64,000 nt of DNA, taken from positions 3,017,003-3,081,002 of the forward strand of contig CM030943.1 of the NCBI GenBank assembly GCA_018136815.1, written 5' to 3'. Below the pieces are notes generated by a model. The model ran no database searches. It was given only the letters and a program-made list of their open reading frames with translations, and had not been told where the DNA came from. Positions 1 to 9,842 of the stretch are shown here, piece by piece; position 1 is the stretch's first letter, and every line of letters starts with the position of its first letter. The translations under genes were made by a program, and so were the position numbers. This stretch comes from Isochrysis galbana (taxonomy: Eukaryota; Haptophyta; Isochrysidales; Isochrysidaceae).

Positions 1-660
1 TACGGGTGAGATCAGAAGGGTTCGGGACAGGTGTCTACGCGAAGGTATGCAGGCCCCCCTCGCCAGCAAGCACGGCCGCTCGCAGAGCATGGCAAATGCC
101 CGAGGAAGCCCCCGTCCCGCTTTGCTGCACAAAAAGCAACTGCTCGAGCTGGCGGTGAGGCTAAGATGTCAAGCCGAGCGAGTTGCGCGGAAGGGCGTGC
201 ACCGCGCGCGCAGTCCCACCATCGCCATACTCCCTCAAAGCGCTGCCTTTGCACCGCCAACCTTCCCCATTCCCCGGCCACTCCCCCAATGCCCATCTCC
301 ATGCGCCTAGCAATTGCCACCACCTCGAACAAACCCCGCGGCGGCAAGCACGTGGAGAGTAGCGCCGCCATCTCCCATCCTCTCCTCGCCGAGGTTCACC
401 AAGCCACCTTTCACCTCCCTGCTCGCGCTTCGATGTGAGTCACTAGCCCAGCACTGCGCCGTGCTCCCCCCCCCCCCCCCCCATTCTCCATCGCCCTCGC
501 ATATCTGCTGCTGTCCTGCTCCGCCTGTGGGTACTTTTGCAGCACCCACTCCCTCCCCACGCCACCCCTCTCCGCCGCCTCCTTCCCCCCTTCCGCGCTT
601 GCTCTTTGTCTTTCACTCCCTGGCCTCCCCGTCGCCGGCCTCCCCAACATGGTGGGCTAA
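1..660. other. No gene recognised
   Basis: GC-rich sequence with open frames on both strands but no conserved motif that I recognise. It contains a C homopolymer around 469-482 and C/T-rich stretches. It may hold downstream exons of the minus-strand gene whose exon lies at 681-805, but I cannot place them. Confidence 0.4.
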
Positions 661-680
661 AGCTAGCCAGCCTCATTCAC

Positions 681-805
681 CTGCTGCTTGCCAAGCTCCT
701 TTTGCAAATACCTCTGCAACATCTGGTCAAGCTGCACATGCTTGTCTGTTTGCACAAATCGCTTCACTGTCTTGAGTAAATCTGGCACCGAGAGGCTCAG
801 GTTCT
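681..805 (-). CDS. Putative internal exon of an unknown protein
   Basis: A 125-nt minus-strand segment bounded by a good acceptor (GCGCAG before it) and a donor (CAG followed by GTGAAT). It encodes 41 residues with a natural amphipathic composition, including VPDLLKTVKRFVQTDKHVQ and LDQMLQRYLQKELGKQQ. It is unlike the Ser/Pro/Leu low-complexity frames around it, so I treat it as a real exon. I do not recognise the family. The remaining exons are not placed: upstream on this strand is a CT/GA microsatellite region, probably an intron or 5' flank. It could also be a gene relic. Confidence 0.4.
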
Positions 806-844
806 CTGCGCAGCGAGACGGGGAAGAGAGGCACGAGGAGAAAA

Positions 845-1671
845 AGGTGAGACGCAGAGAGAGAGAGAGAGCAAGCGGAAGGGGGAGGGGGCGCGCTGGG
901 GCATTCAGGTGGGGGAAAAGCATGCTTTCGGGTTGGGGAGAGCATGCGGTTGGTGTGGAGGAAATGAGAAAGTGAGTGTGTGTCGATCCAACCCCGCCGC
1001 GCGCAAACAGAGGGAGGGAGAGGAAGGACTAAGGGAGGAAGGAAGGGCGAGAGAGGGAGAAAGAGTGGAGAGAGAGGCACAACCAGGCAATGCCAGGCCA
1101 CCCGCCGCAGGCCTGGCTCGTAAGGGGAGGGGGGGGGGGGAGATGGAGATCGGGGGGGCGGAGGGAGGGAAGGAGGGAGGGAGAGAGAGGGAGGGAGGGA
1201 GGGAGGGAGGGAGAGGGAGGGAGGGAGGGAGAGGGACAGGGAGGGGGAGGGATGAGAGGGACAGGGAGAGGAGAGAGAGAGACAGAGAAGACAGACTGAA
1301 GAGAGAGAGAGAGAGGGAGACTGGAAGGCGCAGAGAGAGAACAGAGAGCGGGGTGCGGAGGAAGGGAGAGAGGGAGGCAGGAAGGAAGGGGCAGACGCAG
1401 GCGGTTGGCCTGAGCCCCCTCTTCCTCCCTCCCCCTGTGCCCCTCCACCCTCCCCCCCGCCACGGCGAGAGAGAGGGAGAGAGAAAGACAGAGAGAGGGG
1501 AAAGGGGGAGCAGGGGGGGGGGGGAGAGCGCAGCGCGCACCCATGGCAGAGAGCCCCGGCGCACATCCCGATACCGCTGGGGTCACCACGAGTTACGAGA
1601 GATAACGCCGCGAGAAGATTAACGTAAACCGTACCCCTTCCGGTTGGGGTCCCCCCCCCCCGCACGGCAGA

Positions 1672-1702
<31 letters not shown>

Positions 1703-1780
1703 GCGCCCCTCGCGGAGAGAAGATGGGGCGGAGAGAGAGAGAGAGAGAGGGGAGAATGGGAAGAAGAGAGTCCCGATCCA
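845..1780. repeat. GA/GGGA-rich low-complexity tract
   Basis: Purine-rich on the plus strand: (GA)n, (GGGA)n and G homopolymers at about 1129-1140 and 1514-1525, interrupted by short unique pieces. The long Ser/Leu/Pro-rich and Arg/Glu/Gly-rich frames here come from dinucleotide repeats on opposite strands. No gene is supported. Confidence 0.8.
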
Positions 1781-2205
1781 CCCGAGGAGGACCGTCTGTT
1801 TACGGAAAGAACTCCGCTAGGAAAATCACATAACCACCAACAATAATATTGTGGATTTGAGAACAAGCGCACACGGTGAGGGACCCACAGAAAATGAATA
1901 AAGAAGAGGTGGTTATGTGATAAAACCTGGAGGAAGCTCGGGGGCTGAATTGGTTCTCGGTGCCCTTCGGGCCGCGAGTGGTCTCCTGCTCCCTCGCGCG
2001 TCGAGTCTAACGTTAGTAGCTCCCACAACGAAGGGGGGGCGAGTGATAGAAGAAAACGGCTTCGTTTGGGTTAAGAAACCCACCGGGAGCAGAGATTTGG
2101 CGAGGGACTCGCCCCGCGACGACCCGAGGGCAAAAACAAAACCTCGCCCCGCCCCCCCACCCGTCCATCAAAACAAAACCCCTTGGCGGTGGGGGCCATA
2201 CCGGT

Positions 2206-2209
<4 letters not shown>

Positions 2210-2236
<27 letters not shown>
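2210..2236. repeat. G homopolymer of about 27 bases
   Basis: An almost pure G run, one of several long G or C runs in the window, able to form a G-quadruplex. The surrounding 1.8-2.6 kb shows no recognisable gene. Confidence 0.8.
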
Positions 2237-2586
2237 GCGGCCGCCGTAACAACAGAACCGCGCCATCATCCCCATCGCTAGGGGTAGGTAAAAATATGTC
2301 GAGGGTTTTTGCAACGCCCCAATAATGCCTCAATAGGGTCTCAACAGCGCATCTCAATGAGTCGCTCTTGGGAGACTGCTATTGGAAGCTTCTCACTAAC
2401 TAGCTGCAGGGGAGCGCTATTGAGTCCACCGGTCGCCCCAACAACAATGGAGAAGCTAGAAGCTAGGCTCCTTGAGACCCTACATGTGAAAAACAGTCGA
2501 CAAGCTCAAGAAAAACAGTAAAAACAGCTGTTTTTTGGGTTGTACAGAAAAACAGCCGAAAACAGCCCAAAAAACAGGCCGCCAGT

Positions 2587-2661
2587 GTTTACGTTAGAAA
2601 ATGGTGTTTATGTTAGAAAATGGTGTTTACGTTAGAAAATGGTGTTTATGTTAGAAAATGA
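2587..2661. repeat. Four-unit 20-bp tandem repeat
   Basis: Four copies of a 20-bp unit reading GTGTTTAYGTTAGAAAATG. The variable base alternates C,T,C,T between successive units, suggesting that a two-unit block was duplicated. It is AT-rich against the GC-rich background and is followed by a G-rich run. The preceding 2500-2580 is rich in AAAACAG motifs. Confidence 0.75.
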
Positions 2662-2991
2662 TATTATAAAATTTTGCGCGCGGGGGGTGGGCGGGGAGGG
2701 GGGGGGTAGATGGAGGCGTCCGCACTTGCCATAGCCATAACCATAACCATATCATCCATGTACACACATATACCTAGCGAGCAGCGAGCGAGCATTCGAG
2801 CATTGCGAGCTGCGAGTTGCAGACACACCGAAGGTGCGGGCCATCAAAAGTCCCAGTGCACCACCCGAACACGGGGGAAAATTTACCCCGCATATATACA
2901 TGTTATATTTACTAGAGTATTCGACCCCCCTCTCCCCCCCCCTCCCCCCCCCCCCTCCCCCCCCCAACACACACACTCAATTGCATCGTGA

Positions 2992-3171
2992 TCACAGCAG
3001 AGTAACCTGCACCTTGAGCTTCCTCAGCTGTGAGAGCATTGGCTGGCTCTCCGCGCCAATAGGGTTGCACGAGAGGTTTACCGACGACAGCCGGAAGCTC
3101 CGCGCGAGCTCGCACAGGCGCTGCACGCCCACCGGTCCGATCCGGTTGCGGTCGAGGATGAGCGTATGGGT
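2992..3171 (-). pseudogene. Leucine-rich-repeat fragment (RI-like), truncated
   Basis: The minus strand encodes THTLILDRNRIGPVGVQRL followed by a second unit with LSSVNLSCNPIGAE and a C-terminal QLRKLKVQVTLL before the stop. The pattern LxLDxNxIGxxGxxxL is that of ribonuclease-inhibitor-type leucine-rich repeats. About two repeats plus the C-terminal end remain. Upstream on the minus strand the frame runs into the dispersed repeat beginning at 3207, so the N-terminal part has probably been cut off by insertion or rearrangement. A last exon of a larger LRR gene is possible but I see no upstream exon. Ligand and role cannot be inferred. Confidence 0.55.
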
Positions 3172-3206
3172 CCTCCGACACGCTCCTGCCATAAAATATC
3201 TGTATC

Positions 3207-3531
3207 TGAGCGTTAGTACCACTACTGCCACTAGCCCGGTACTATCACGACACCCCTCAGCGCACTTGCCCGCACACCTTGAAGTGATGGCACAGACACA
3301 TACTCATATGCATCCCCACAAATCTCCCCCCTCGCAAACCCCCGGCTCCCATTATAACTCCCCACAAGTTACAATGAGGGAAAACCCATTGAGGCGGACC
3401 GGTCGACGCCGGCCGACTCTCCGGGAAAAAACACCGGGGGGGGGGGAGGGTCCTCTCGTCCATGAAGCTGAACGGCCCTTACAGCTCTCGCCGTGAGCGG
3501 TCCTCGAGGAATAAAAGACTGCGCCTCGAGA
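3207..3531 (+). repeat. Dispersed repeat RA, copy 1
   Basis: It starts TGAGCGTTAGTACCACTAC and ends near AATAAAAGACTG. A second copy lies at 63001-63541 with a MITE inside it, and a short partial copy at 62860. The copies share the same order of blocks, including CTCGCAAACCCCCGGCTCCC and the CTCTCCGGGAAAA-CACCGG stretch with a G run. No coding capacity is recognised. The initial block is also found just upstream of LINE 5' ends at 9390 and 53759. Confidence 0.7.
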
Positions 3532-3625
3532 TACCTGCCACAAGGGTTCTCGTAGGCGCCTTGCGCCTCTCCCTCCTCATCTCCCACCTGTCGCCAGCCG
3601 CCCCTCTCCGCCCGTTTGCTTACGC

Positions 3626-3689
3626 AAACGGGTCCCATTTCTTACCGCACTCCATCGGGGGGGGGGCAAAGCCCCCCCTCTCCCTCTAG
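3626..3689 (+). repeat. Short dispersed repeat with G-run/C-run hairpin, copy 1
   Basis: Contains TTTCTTACCGCACTCCATCG followed by a G run and a matching C run, then TCTCCCTCT. The same 60-bp unit is at 9787-9842, and a related G/C-run block is at 53805-53845. The G run and C run can pair as a stem. Confidence 0.6.
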
Positions 3690-3850
3690 AAAGGCGCCAC
3701 ACCTTAAATTTCAACAATAGAAAGAAACGCAGTGTTCATGTTCATTTCTTTTTGCGCGCGGCCAACATTGCCTTCGCTTCGTCGGTGAGCAGCATCTTGT
3801 CTGTTTTGGAAAGGCGCCATATCTTAAATTTCCACAATAGAAACAGACGC
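3690..3850. repeat. Pair of 40-bp direct repeats
   Basis: A unit with AGGCGCCAYAYCTTAAATTT, then CCACAATAGAAA or TCAACAATAGAAA, occurs at about 3690-3730 and 3810-3850, 119 bp apart. They sit at the left edge of the viral remnant and could be a duplicated viral segment or an insertion footprint. A small minus-strand frame between them ends MLLTDEAKAMLAARKKK; I do not recognise it. Confidence 0.55.
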
Positions 3851-3933
3851 CTACCCGCGTGGACCCCAAGCTCACAGGCAACATCTATCGCCCTCTTTGA
3901 AAAAATGTATGACAAGAGTATACAAACCCATGA

Positions 3934-4684
3934 TTGGCATCGTTCGAGCTCGTTTCGGAGGTTGTTGAGGTCCAATCCCCAAAGTCATTTGTTGTTCTTG
4001 GTAGCGTAGATGGCGGCACGACTTTCACGAAGATATACCTCGAGCATGGTCCCATCAATCTATTTACGAACAAACAACAATTCCACCCATCCAGTACGTC
4101 GGCATTCAGTACGTTCAGGCTAGTGGTCACTTCAACATTAGGTGGGAACTCCCTATCTGGGGTGTGTGAAATCGGTGACTGGCTTCTTTACGAGTCAAGT
4201 GATCTTCAAGAGAAATCGTTCGTTGTCGACTCTCCACGCGCCTACGACACCTACCGCGTGAACGTCACAAGGACACCTTCCAACCTTATTGAGTTCCCCA
4301 CCGGTCCGATGACAGCCGACACAACGGTCATCGACGGATTCTTGTGCACGGCGAGCGCTTCATCCTCCGCTACCAACAGCTTCGACTGGCCCGTGTGGGC
4401 GGTCTTCAACAAGAGGATAACGCACACATCACCGTTTGGGTGGGCGACGAATGGTGGACTGTATGACTCGAGCACAGGGGCATACCTTGGAAGTGTCACC
4501 ACCACAGCTGATAATGTACCAATCCGCGGTGAGTGGGTGCAGCTGTACACGCCTGGCGGGATGTGTCCAAAAAAGATGATAATCACGTCGGCTAAACCAT
4601 CCGGAGTGCCAAAACAGATCACAATCGTAGGGTCGGACAAGAACGGCCCCTGGGAGATTATGGGGTACGTCTCCGATCTTTCGA
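3934..4684 (+). pseudogene. PLV fibre-like protein fragment with discoidin-type repeats
   Basis: An open frame of about 250 codons before it crosses into the antisense of the neighbouring capsid fragment. The first readable codons (ASFELVSEVVEVQSPKSF) have no ATG, so the 5' end is lost. Two modules of the F5/8-C (discoidin)-like type common in algal virus surface proteins are visible: one ends FRLVVTSTLGGNSLSGVCEI and GDWLLYE; the second runs NSFDWPVWAVFNKRITH, STGAYLGSVTTTADNVP, GEWVQLYTP, PKQITIVGSDKNGPWEI. Such modules probably bind host-surface sugars. The coding end abuts the capsid fragment tail to tail at 4684/4685, a rearrangement join rather than a normal gene end. Composition is clearly less GC-rich than the host. 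The family reading is by pattern, not by search. Confidence 0.55.
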
Positions 4685-5041
4685 TCACATCATCCGGTCT
4701 TCGCGTTTGCCAAGCACAACGTTTCGAGCGTGGTTGAGAATATGGGCGTAATTGTTACCTTGCGAAAGCTGCACACAACCGACGCTCACTTCGATACGGT
4801 CGAATAGGGACCTGGCATCGGGTGGAAGACGCGCAGCAAGCGTATTTGGGGTTGCTGATGCGGATGGGGTGCAGTGGACGGCAAACGACCTGAGGTTTAG
4901 AAGAGCATTCGAGGGCAAGCTAAATCGAATTTGCTGATTGGGGCCGATCGCAGAGCGAGATCCTTGAGCCTCCAGCCGGATGTGATTTGTCGAATATCCG
5001 CTGATGCGGTTCGCGATGTTTACCAGAACGGGTGGAATCAT
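4685..5041 (-). pseudogene. PLV-type double jelly-roll major capsid protein, N-terminal fragment
   Basis: From the ATG at 5041 the minus strand encodes about 118 residues. The start is MIPPVLVNIANRISG, followed by PNQQIRFSLPSNALLNLRSF, then ARLPPDARSLFDRIEVSVG and VQLSQGNNYAHILNHA. The order (short lead, 'PNQxIRFxLPSNxLLNLRSF' strand, Thr/Ala loop, 'ARLPPxxxSLxxRIEVSxGxVQL') is what I know from the N-terminal jelly roll of polinton-like virus and virophage capsid proteins. The full protein is usually 500-650 residues, so about four fifths is missing; the frame stops after GKREDRMM where the fibre-like fragment begins. This is an endogenous remnant of an algal virus, not an active gene. A divergent small ORF begins 106 bp upstream. 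Confidence 0.6.
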
Positions 5042-5147
5042 TATGGCAGCTTGTTTTGTGTCTACATGATACATAAGAAAAAAATGAAAGCATGTGCAAT
5101 ATTTTTTTATCTGGCTATATGTTAGCAAAACAGACGAACGCGAGAAC
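5042..5147. promoter_or_regulatory. Divergent intergenic region of the viral remnant
   Basis: A 106-bp AT-rich spacer between the divergent starts of the capsid fragment (5041, minus) and a small ORF (5148, plus). It includes a T run and TATATGTTAG. Compact divergent promoters are usual in PLVs. No promoter motif is proven. Confidence 0.3.
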
Positions 5148-5250
5148 ATGGACACGTTACATGCGCTCGGGGACAAAATAAGCAATTTCACGACGGTATT
5201 GACAACGCTCGAACCACTGGCCGGTCGAGGCGATGTTCGTCCAGGTAATT
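5148..5250 (+). pseudogene. Small viral-type ORF, truncated by a LINE tail
   Basis: It begins MDTLHALGDKISNFTTVL and continues TTLEPLAGRGDVRPG before the sequence changes at 5251 into the LINE 3'-tail repeat. About 34 codons remain. Position and divergent orientation relative to the capsid fragment suggest the start of the next viral gene. I cannot assign a function. Confidence 0.35.
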
Positions 5251-5393
5251 CCGGAACTAGCTTCTCCGAAAAAGAGGGAACTGGGAAAGGGGGAGGGGGT
5301 TGTTAGGGGTTAAGGTCGGGTAGTAGGGAGGTACACTAGCACACTGCCTCACGCCGCACACGTAGCGGGGAATTTTAAGAAGATTTTTTTTTT
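5251..5393 (+). mobile_element. Severely 5'-truncated LINE insertion (3' tail, family 1)
   Basis: It begins CCGGAACTAGCTTCTCCG, runs through ACTGCCTCACGCCGCAC and ends TTTTAAGAAGA followed by a T run. The same sequence forms the 3' end of the LINE at 48998-49903, where it follows the ORF2 stop, so this is a dead-on-arrival copy rather than an independent SINE. It interrupts the viral remnant. I see no convincing target-site duplication. Confidence 0.7.
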
Positions 5394-5511
5394 CCAAAGA
5401 GGAAACGAGCTTCGCTACGACAAGGTGAGGGGCAAGCAGGCGGCAAGGGAGGCGCCAAAGGAGGCGAGGGCAAAGAGGGCAAATGTAGGATTTTGCGACG
5501 GTGACTAGTGA

Positions 5512-5940
5512 CTAGTGACTAGCCTGCAAGGAGGGGACGTAGAAACGCAAACAATTTCTAAAACAAAACGCGGATGCGACGACAGGGGTGCGCGGGGTCG
5601 GTGCGTGTGCGTGCACTAAGGCCCTCCCGTATTTTCGAGCGGAGTACCAGAGGGGTACCGAGCGGGCGTCAGGCGGCGATTGGCCAACGGTGGGGGTTTG
5701 CCGAACTATCTGATATCGACTGCGGGCGACGCCGCCCTCCCACCCGCCGATCTCCTGCCCGCAATACCGGGGGTGGGCCCGTTCACTTGAACTTCCGTAT
5801 TCTAAGGTTAGACTGGTCCGTTTCTCTCGGAACGGCTGCGCGATGGCGTCGACGACGAAAGCTTCCCTCTCCCACAAAGCTTTGTACAGCCAGGGCTCGA
5901 GGACGAAGGGGGCCCACTCGCAGGTGAAGGCGGCGGCGGC
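5512..5940 (-). CDS. Hypothetical coding segment
   Basis: The minus-strand frame contains FTCEWAPFVLEPWLYKALW followed by EREAFVVDAIAQPFREKR, a stretch with the residue balance of a real protein. The later part (to 5512) is less convincing and probably intronic after about 5820, where a CGGACCAG/TCTAACC boundary occurs. Upstream lies the duplicated purine-rich block at 6057-6467. I do not recognise the family and cannot define start or exons. Confidence 0.25.
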   Translation of the reverse strand, partial: AAAAFTCEWAPFVLEPWLYKALWEREAFVVDAIAQPFREKRTSLTLEYGSSSERAHPRYCGQEIGGWEGGVARSRYQIVRQTPTVGQSPPDARSVPLWYSARKYGRALVHAHAPTPRTPVVASAFCFRNCLRFYVPSLQASH

Positions 5941-6056
5941 GGCAGTGGATGTGGGGGCTGGGAGGTTGCCGCGGGGTCAAGAGGGCGAGCCCGCTGCGTG
6001 GAGAGGGAGAGAGGAAGGGAGGGACGGTTTGTTAGGGGCAGGGGAGGGAGCCGGGG

Positions 6057-6467
6057 GTGGAGAGAGAGAAGGGGAGGGGGGGCGGGGGGGGGGGGAGAAA
6101 GAGAGAAAGCGCGCGCGGGGGGAGGGGGCGAGGAGTGGAAAGGGGGAAAGCGGGCGGAGAGCGGGAGGGAGAGAGAGAAGGGAAAGACGTGGTTGCCACG
6201 CTCCGCCTCAACGCTCGTCCTGCTTGCTCTTCCCCTAAGATTCCACGTGCTCCAGCCCACACACACTCCGGAGAGGGGGAGGGGGGGGAGGGGGGGGGGG
6301 GGGGGGGGGAGAGAAAGCGCGCGCGGGGGTAGGGGGCGAGGAGTGGAAAGGGGGAGAGCGGGAGGGAGGGAGAGAAGGCAAAGACGTGGTTGCCGCGCTC
6401 CGCCTCGACGCTCGTCCTGCTTGCTCTTCCCCTAAGATTCCACGTGCCCCAGCCCACACACACTCCT
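6057..6467. repeat. Tandem duplication of a ~200-bp unit
   Basis: Two adjacent copies, about 6057-6267 and 6268-6467. Each has a G/GA-rich half with GAAAGCGCGCGCGGGG and GCGAGGAGTGGAAAGGGGGA, then GACGTGGTTGCC and CTTGCTCTTCCCCTAAGATT and CCAGCCCACACACACTC. They differ at a few positions and in homopolymer length. A CTTAG acceptor-like site is repeated on the minus strand, so an exon duplication is conceivable but unproven. Confidence 0.75.
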
Positions 6468-7098
6468 GCCCCCGCCCGCTATTCCCGCCCCCTTACCTTG
6501 GTGTATTCTTCCGGCCTCCTTCTTGTTCTCTCTATTTCCTTCTGGCGGCGCGTCTCGCCTTCCCTCCCTCTCTCCCTCTCTTCTCCGTGCACGCGCCTAG
6601 GATTCCTTGCAACTGACGACTTCACATTCACAGTACCATGCACGCGAACACAGCGCGGAGGGGGAACAGCGTGCAGAACATCTCCCACACCACCACATCG
6701 TCAATAATTGGACCCCCTTCGCACTTCGCGCCACATGCCCCCTTTTCCTGTCTCCCATTATCTTGGCTTCATCCGCCTCCTCCGCAGGCCGACCTAACGG
6801 GCTCCCGCCGGATGCAACAGACTAAGGGGCTGGTACGGCGCCTAACCCTCGGCCCTCGCCACCAGTCCAGCCGGGCGAGCTCGCGCTTTGCCCCTGCTAC
6901 GCTACTTTCCCCGCTCTGTGCCTCAGGCATGGCGCTCCCCAGTCGCACCGTTGCTCGCCCGAGCCCGTGGCCCCAGCACTCACTCGCTCGCACGCCCACA
7001 TCGGATCCCGCAGCTACCACCTCCTGTTCCGCTTCTGTGAGCCTTTGCATGCGGCCCCGCTCTTTTTTTCGTCACGCTTCCATCATCCCCTTACGCAG

Positions 7099-8626
7099 GT
7101 CGACCCAGCCACCGGCACCATCTCCATGTCAGATCTCCAGCGCATGCGGATGACCGCATCGGGAGAGTTTGAGCGCCAGCAGCAGGAGGCGCAGCGCGAA
7201 CAAATGGCCGCCAAGATGGAGGCCACGATGAAGGCGCAGGAGCGCAAGGAGCGCATGCGCCGGCTCGAGGCGGAGCGCAAGATGTCCGTGCCGCCTACTG
7301 CACTGGAGGCGGAGAAGATGCAGGCCAAGGCGCGCGTGCTGACTGAGGCCGAGAAGAAGCTCTCTGAGGAGCTGGATGATGTCAAGAGGATGAACCAGAT
7401 GTGCTTGTACGCAAAAGTCGTCACGATCCGCGACGCCCAGGTGCGCCAGCTCCCCGCATTTCGAAGCCCCTCACCTGTGCGTTTGCCACCACAGGTCGCC
7501 TACACCACCCCCATACCTTGAGGTAGGTCAACGAGAAAAAGATTATAGAGAAAGAGCGGCAAGAGGAAGAGCGCCGCCTCGACACCATCATGGAGATTGA
7601 GCGGCTTAAGGCGCTCAAGATGTACGAGGAGCGTGAGAGGAGACGGGCGGAGGACAACCGGCTTGGCTCCATGGTGAGGGTGCTGCACAGCGATTGGCGT
7701 CGCCGAGTGGCCCGTGCACTAGCGCGCTGTGCCACGCGCTGACGCTCCTTACTGCCCGCTTCGTCCAGGTGATCATCGACCAAATCAAGGAGCGTGAGCG
7801 CGAGCGCGCACGCCGGCTCGAGATGCAGGACCAGGAGCGCGAGGCCATGATTCGCCAGCACGAGCAGATGAAGGCCGAGGAGCTTAAGCAGCAAATTGCG
7901 CGGAAGAAGGCGGGCGAGCAGTTGCTGCGTGAGACAGCCCTCTCCAACGCCTCACAGATCATCCTCAAGCAGCAGGCGGCGCAGAACGAGAAGGAGGAGA
8001 ACGCACGGATCCAAGCGTACATCCGTGCGAAGGAGAAGCGCGAACAGGAGCAACTACTGGAGCAGCAGCGCCTCAAGGCTGAGCGCGAACGTGAGACCGC
8101 GCGGCTGCGAGCCAAGCAAGAGAAGATGAAGGACAAGCAGGCGGAGCTAGACGCGCTTCGCGCCAAGCGCGCAATGGAGGAAGCGGAGCGTGCGTGGCGG
8201 AAGAAGGAGCGAGACGTGGTCACCAAGCAGCTGGAGATGAACGCGGCCCTCGCGGCGGCCAGAGAGGCGCAGAAGCTCGAGAAGGAGCGTCGCATGATTG
8301 AGCTAGCACAGCAAGAGCGGGAGGAGTTCGGGCGCATCCTGCTCGTGCAAAGCGAGGCCGACTCGGATGACAGGATGCGTAGGACGCGCCAACTCGAGGT
8401 GCTCTCGCAGCACCAAGACGATCTCAAGGTGCAGATCAAGATGAACGCCGAGCGCCGCAAAAAGAACCGGCTCGACTTCCTGACGGAGGGTGAGGAGACA
8501 CGGGCGCAGATGGACGCTGATCGCATCAAGCTCGAGTCCATCAAGGCTGAGAAGCTAGAAGCGCTCCACCGGGCCGGCGTGCCCAGCAAGTACACTGTGG
8601 ACCTGCAGAGCAAACGCTTCACGTAG
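7099..8626 (+). CDS. CFAP45 (cilia- and flagella-associated protein 45)
   Basis: A microtubule inner protein of the axonemal doublet, needed for normal ciliary beating. Three exons are readable: 7099-7440, 7527-7673 and 7769-8626, all phase 0, with donors GTGCGC and GTGAGG, acceptors CGCAG, GTAG and CCAG, and TAG at 8624-8626. They give about 448 residues of nearly continuous charged coiled coil. Family marks: LDDVKRMNQMCLYAKVVTIRDAQ-type motif near residue 95, RLDTIMEIERLKALKMYEER, AELDALRAKRAMEEAERAW, and the typical C-terminus (EKLEALHRAG then VPSKYT). The family is usually about 500-550 residues, so one or more upstream exons (before 7099) are missing from this model. It implies that the organism builds motile flagella. 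Confidence 0.88.
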
Positions 8627-9389
8627 TTGCAGCGGGCCGCTACGGCGATTGTCGTGGCGAGGCTCAGCTTGCTTGCTTTTTGGGGCGTTGGAGGAGCGCG
8701 CGATCGCCCTCGTGGAGATGAGACGTACCCGTACCTCTCCTTTTTGTGTCCTTCACGGTGTGGCGTGTTCGCAGCGACGTGCCCCCTGCGTCTCCATGTC
8801 ACCTTGAGCAGTGCGGTAAGCGCGCCGTCAAGGGCTGTGACGAGCGCGCGCCCGGTGCGCCGTGGTGGACAGCCCGCCGCCGCGCCACAATGTGCGCCTC
8901 AGTTTGCCCGTCGTCCAGCGCCGCGAGAGAGTGAAAATAAAATCTTATCACTTAAGGTGGCGGCCGTACGGGCTCCGAGGTCCCCCCCCCACCTCCCCCC
9001 GACTCGCGGGAGCTTGCTACTAGCGCCCTCTGAGCGAGGGAGAGCCACCCCACCCCACCCCACCCGGCACCCACCAACTGGGCCGACTAGGATGAGGGCC
9101 ACAAGCAAGGGAAGCTCCAGCAAGGATGGGGACGCCCCAACGGCGACAAACGAGTCTAAGGAGTATCAGCAGAGGGCACCTTCTGGGGCCAAGAGCGTGG
9201 AAAAGACGTGAGACGTGCCGCCCATGCCCCCCAGACGAGATGGTCATCACACGAGACAGGCAAGCGAGGCGTGCATCGTTCAGGAGAAGGGCTGGGAATG
9301 TCTTGAGCCCCTACATCAACATCAAACGGGGGAAGCGCTTGCGTAAGTCCCCGCCCAACTATGACTTCGGATCACCAGGAACACTTTCT

Positions 9390-9715
9390 TGAGCGTTAGT
9401 ACCTCTACTCTCACTAGACTTGCACTAACAATAACTATCGTTATAAACGATAGGTTCATGGAGCGCGCCACGCTCCCACCCTCTTTCGCCGCCCACTCCG
9501 CCGCGCCGACCGACCAAGACATGACTGACGCTGCGCAACCGCAGCGGCCTCCAGACAAGGCCACGCCAGCCCAGGTGCCCGCGAGCCACGGCCCGAGCCA
9601 CGCCCACAGAGCCACACGGACAGCACACACCTCAACACCCACAACAGCACACAAGCACAACCCAGCCAGCACAGACAATAGGGCGGTGAAACAGTGTTTT
9701 TTTTATAAGGGGTGA
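9390..9715 (+). mobile_element. LINE 5'-end fragment (5' hairpin and ORF1 start)
   Basis: It begins with the TGAGCGTTAGTACC block, then an 8-bp perfect hairpin (CTATCGTT, ATA, AACGATAG; 9435-9453), then ATG at 9458 starting MERATLPPSFAAHSAAP, an acidic/proline-rich ORF1 start like the other copies. The ORF1 is cut after about 80 codons, where a GTGAAACAG and T-rich sequence begins. Nothing of ORF2 remains. The stretch 8627-9390 before it holds the 3' flank of CFAP45 and no recognised gene. Confidence 0.7.
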
Positions 9716-9780
9716 AAAAATGACCATCTCATAATTGAGGAAATTTGAGGATTTTTTTCGGGAGAAAGTTCCCAATACAA

Positions 9781-9842
9781 CGGGGCCCGTTTCTTACCGC
9801 ACTCCATCGGGGGGGGTGCAAAACCCCCCCTCTCCCTCTCTC
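9781..9842 (+). repeat. Short dispersed repeat with G-run/C-run hairpin, copy 2
   Basis: Second copy of the unit at 3626-3689: TTTCTTACCGCACTCCATCG, G run, GCAAAAC, C run, TCTCCCTCTC. The region 9843-10510 is GC-rich without a recognised gene. Confidence 0.6.
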
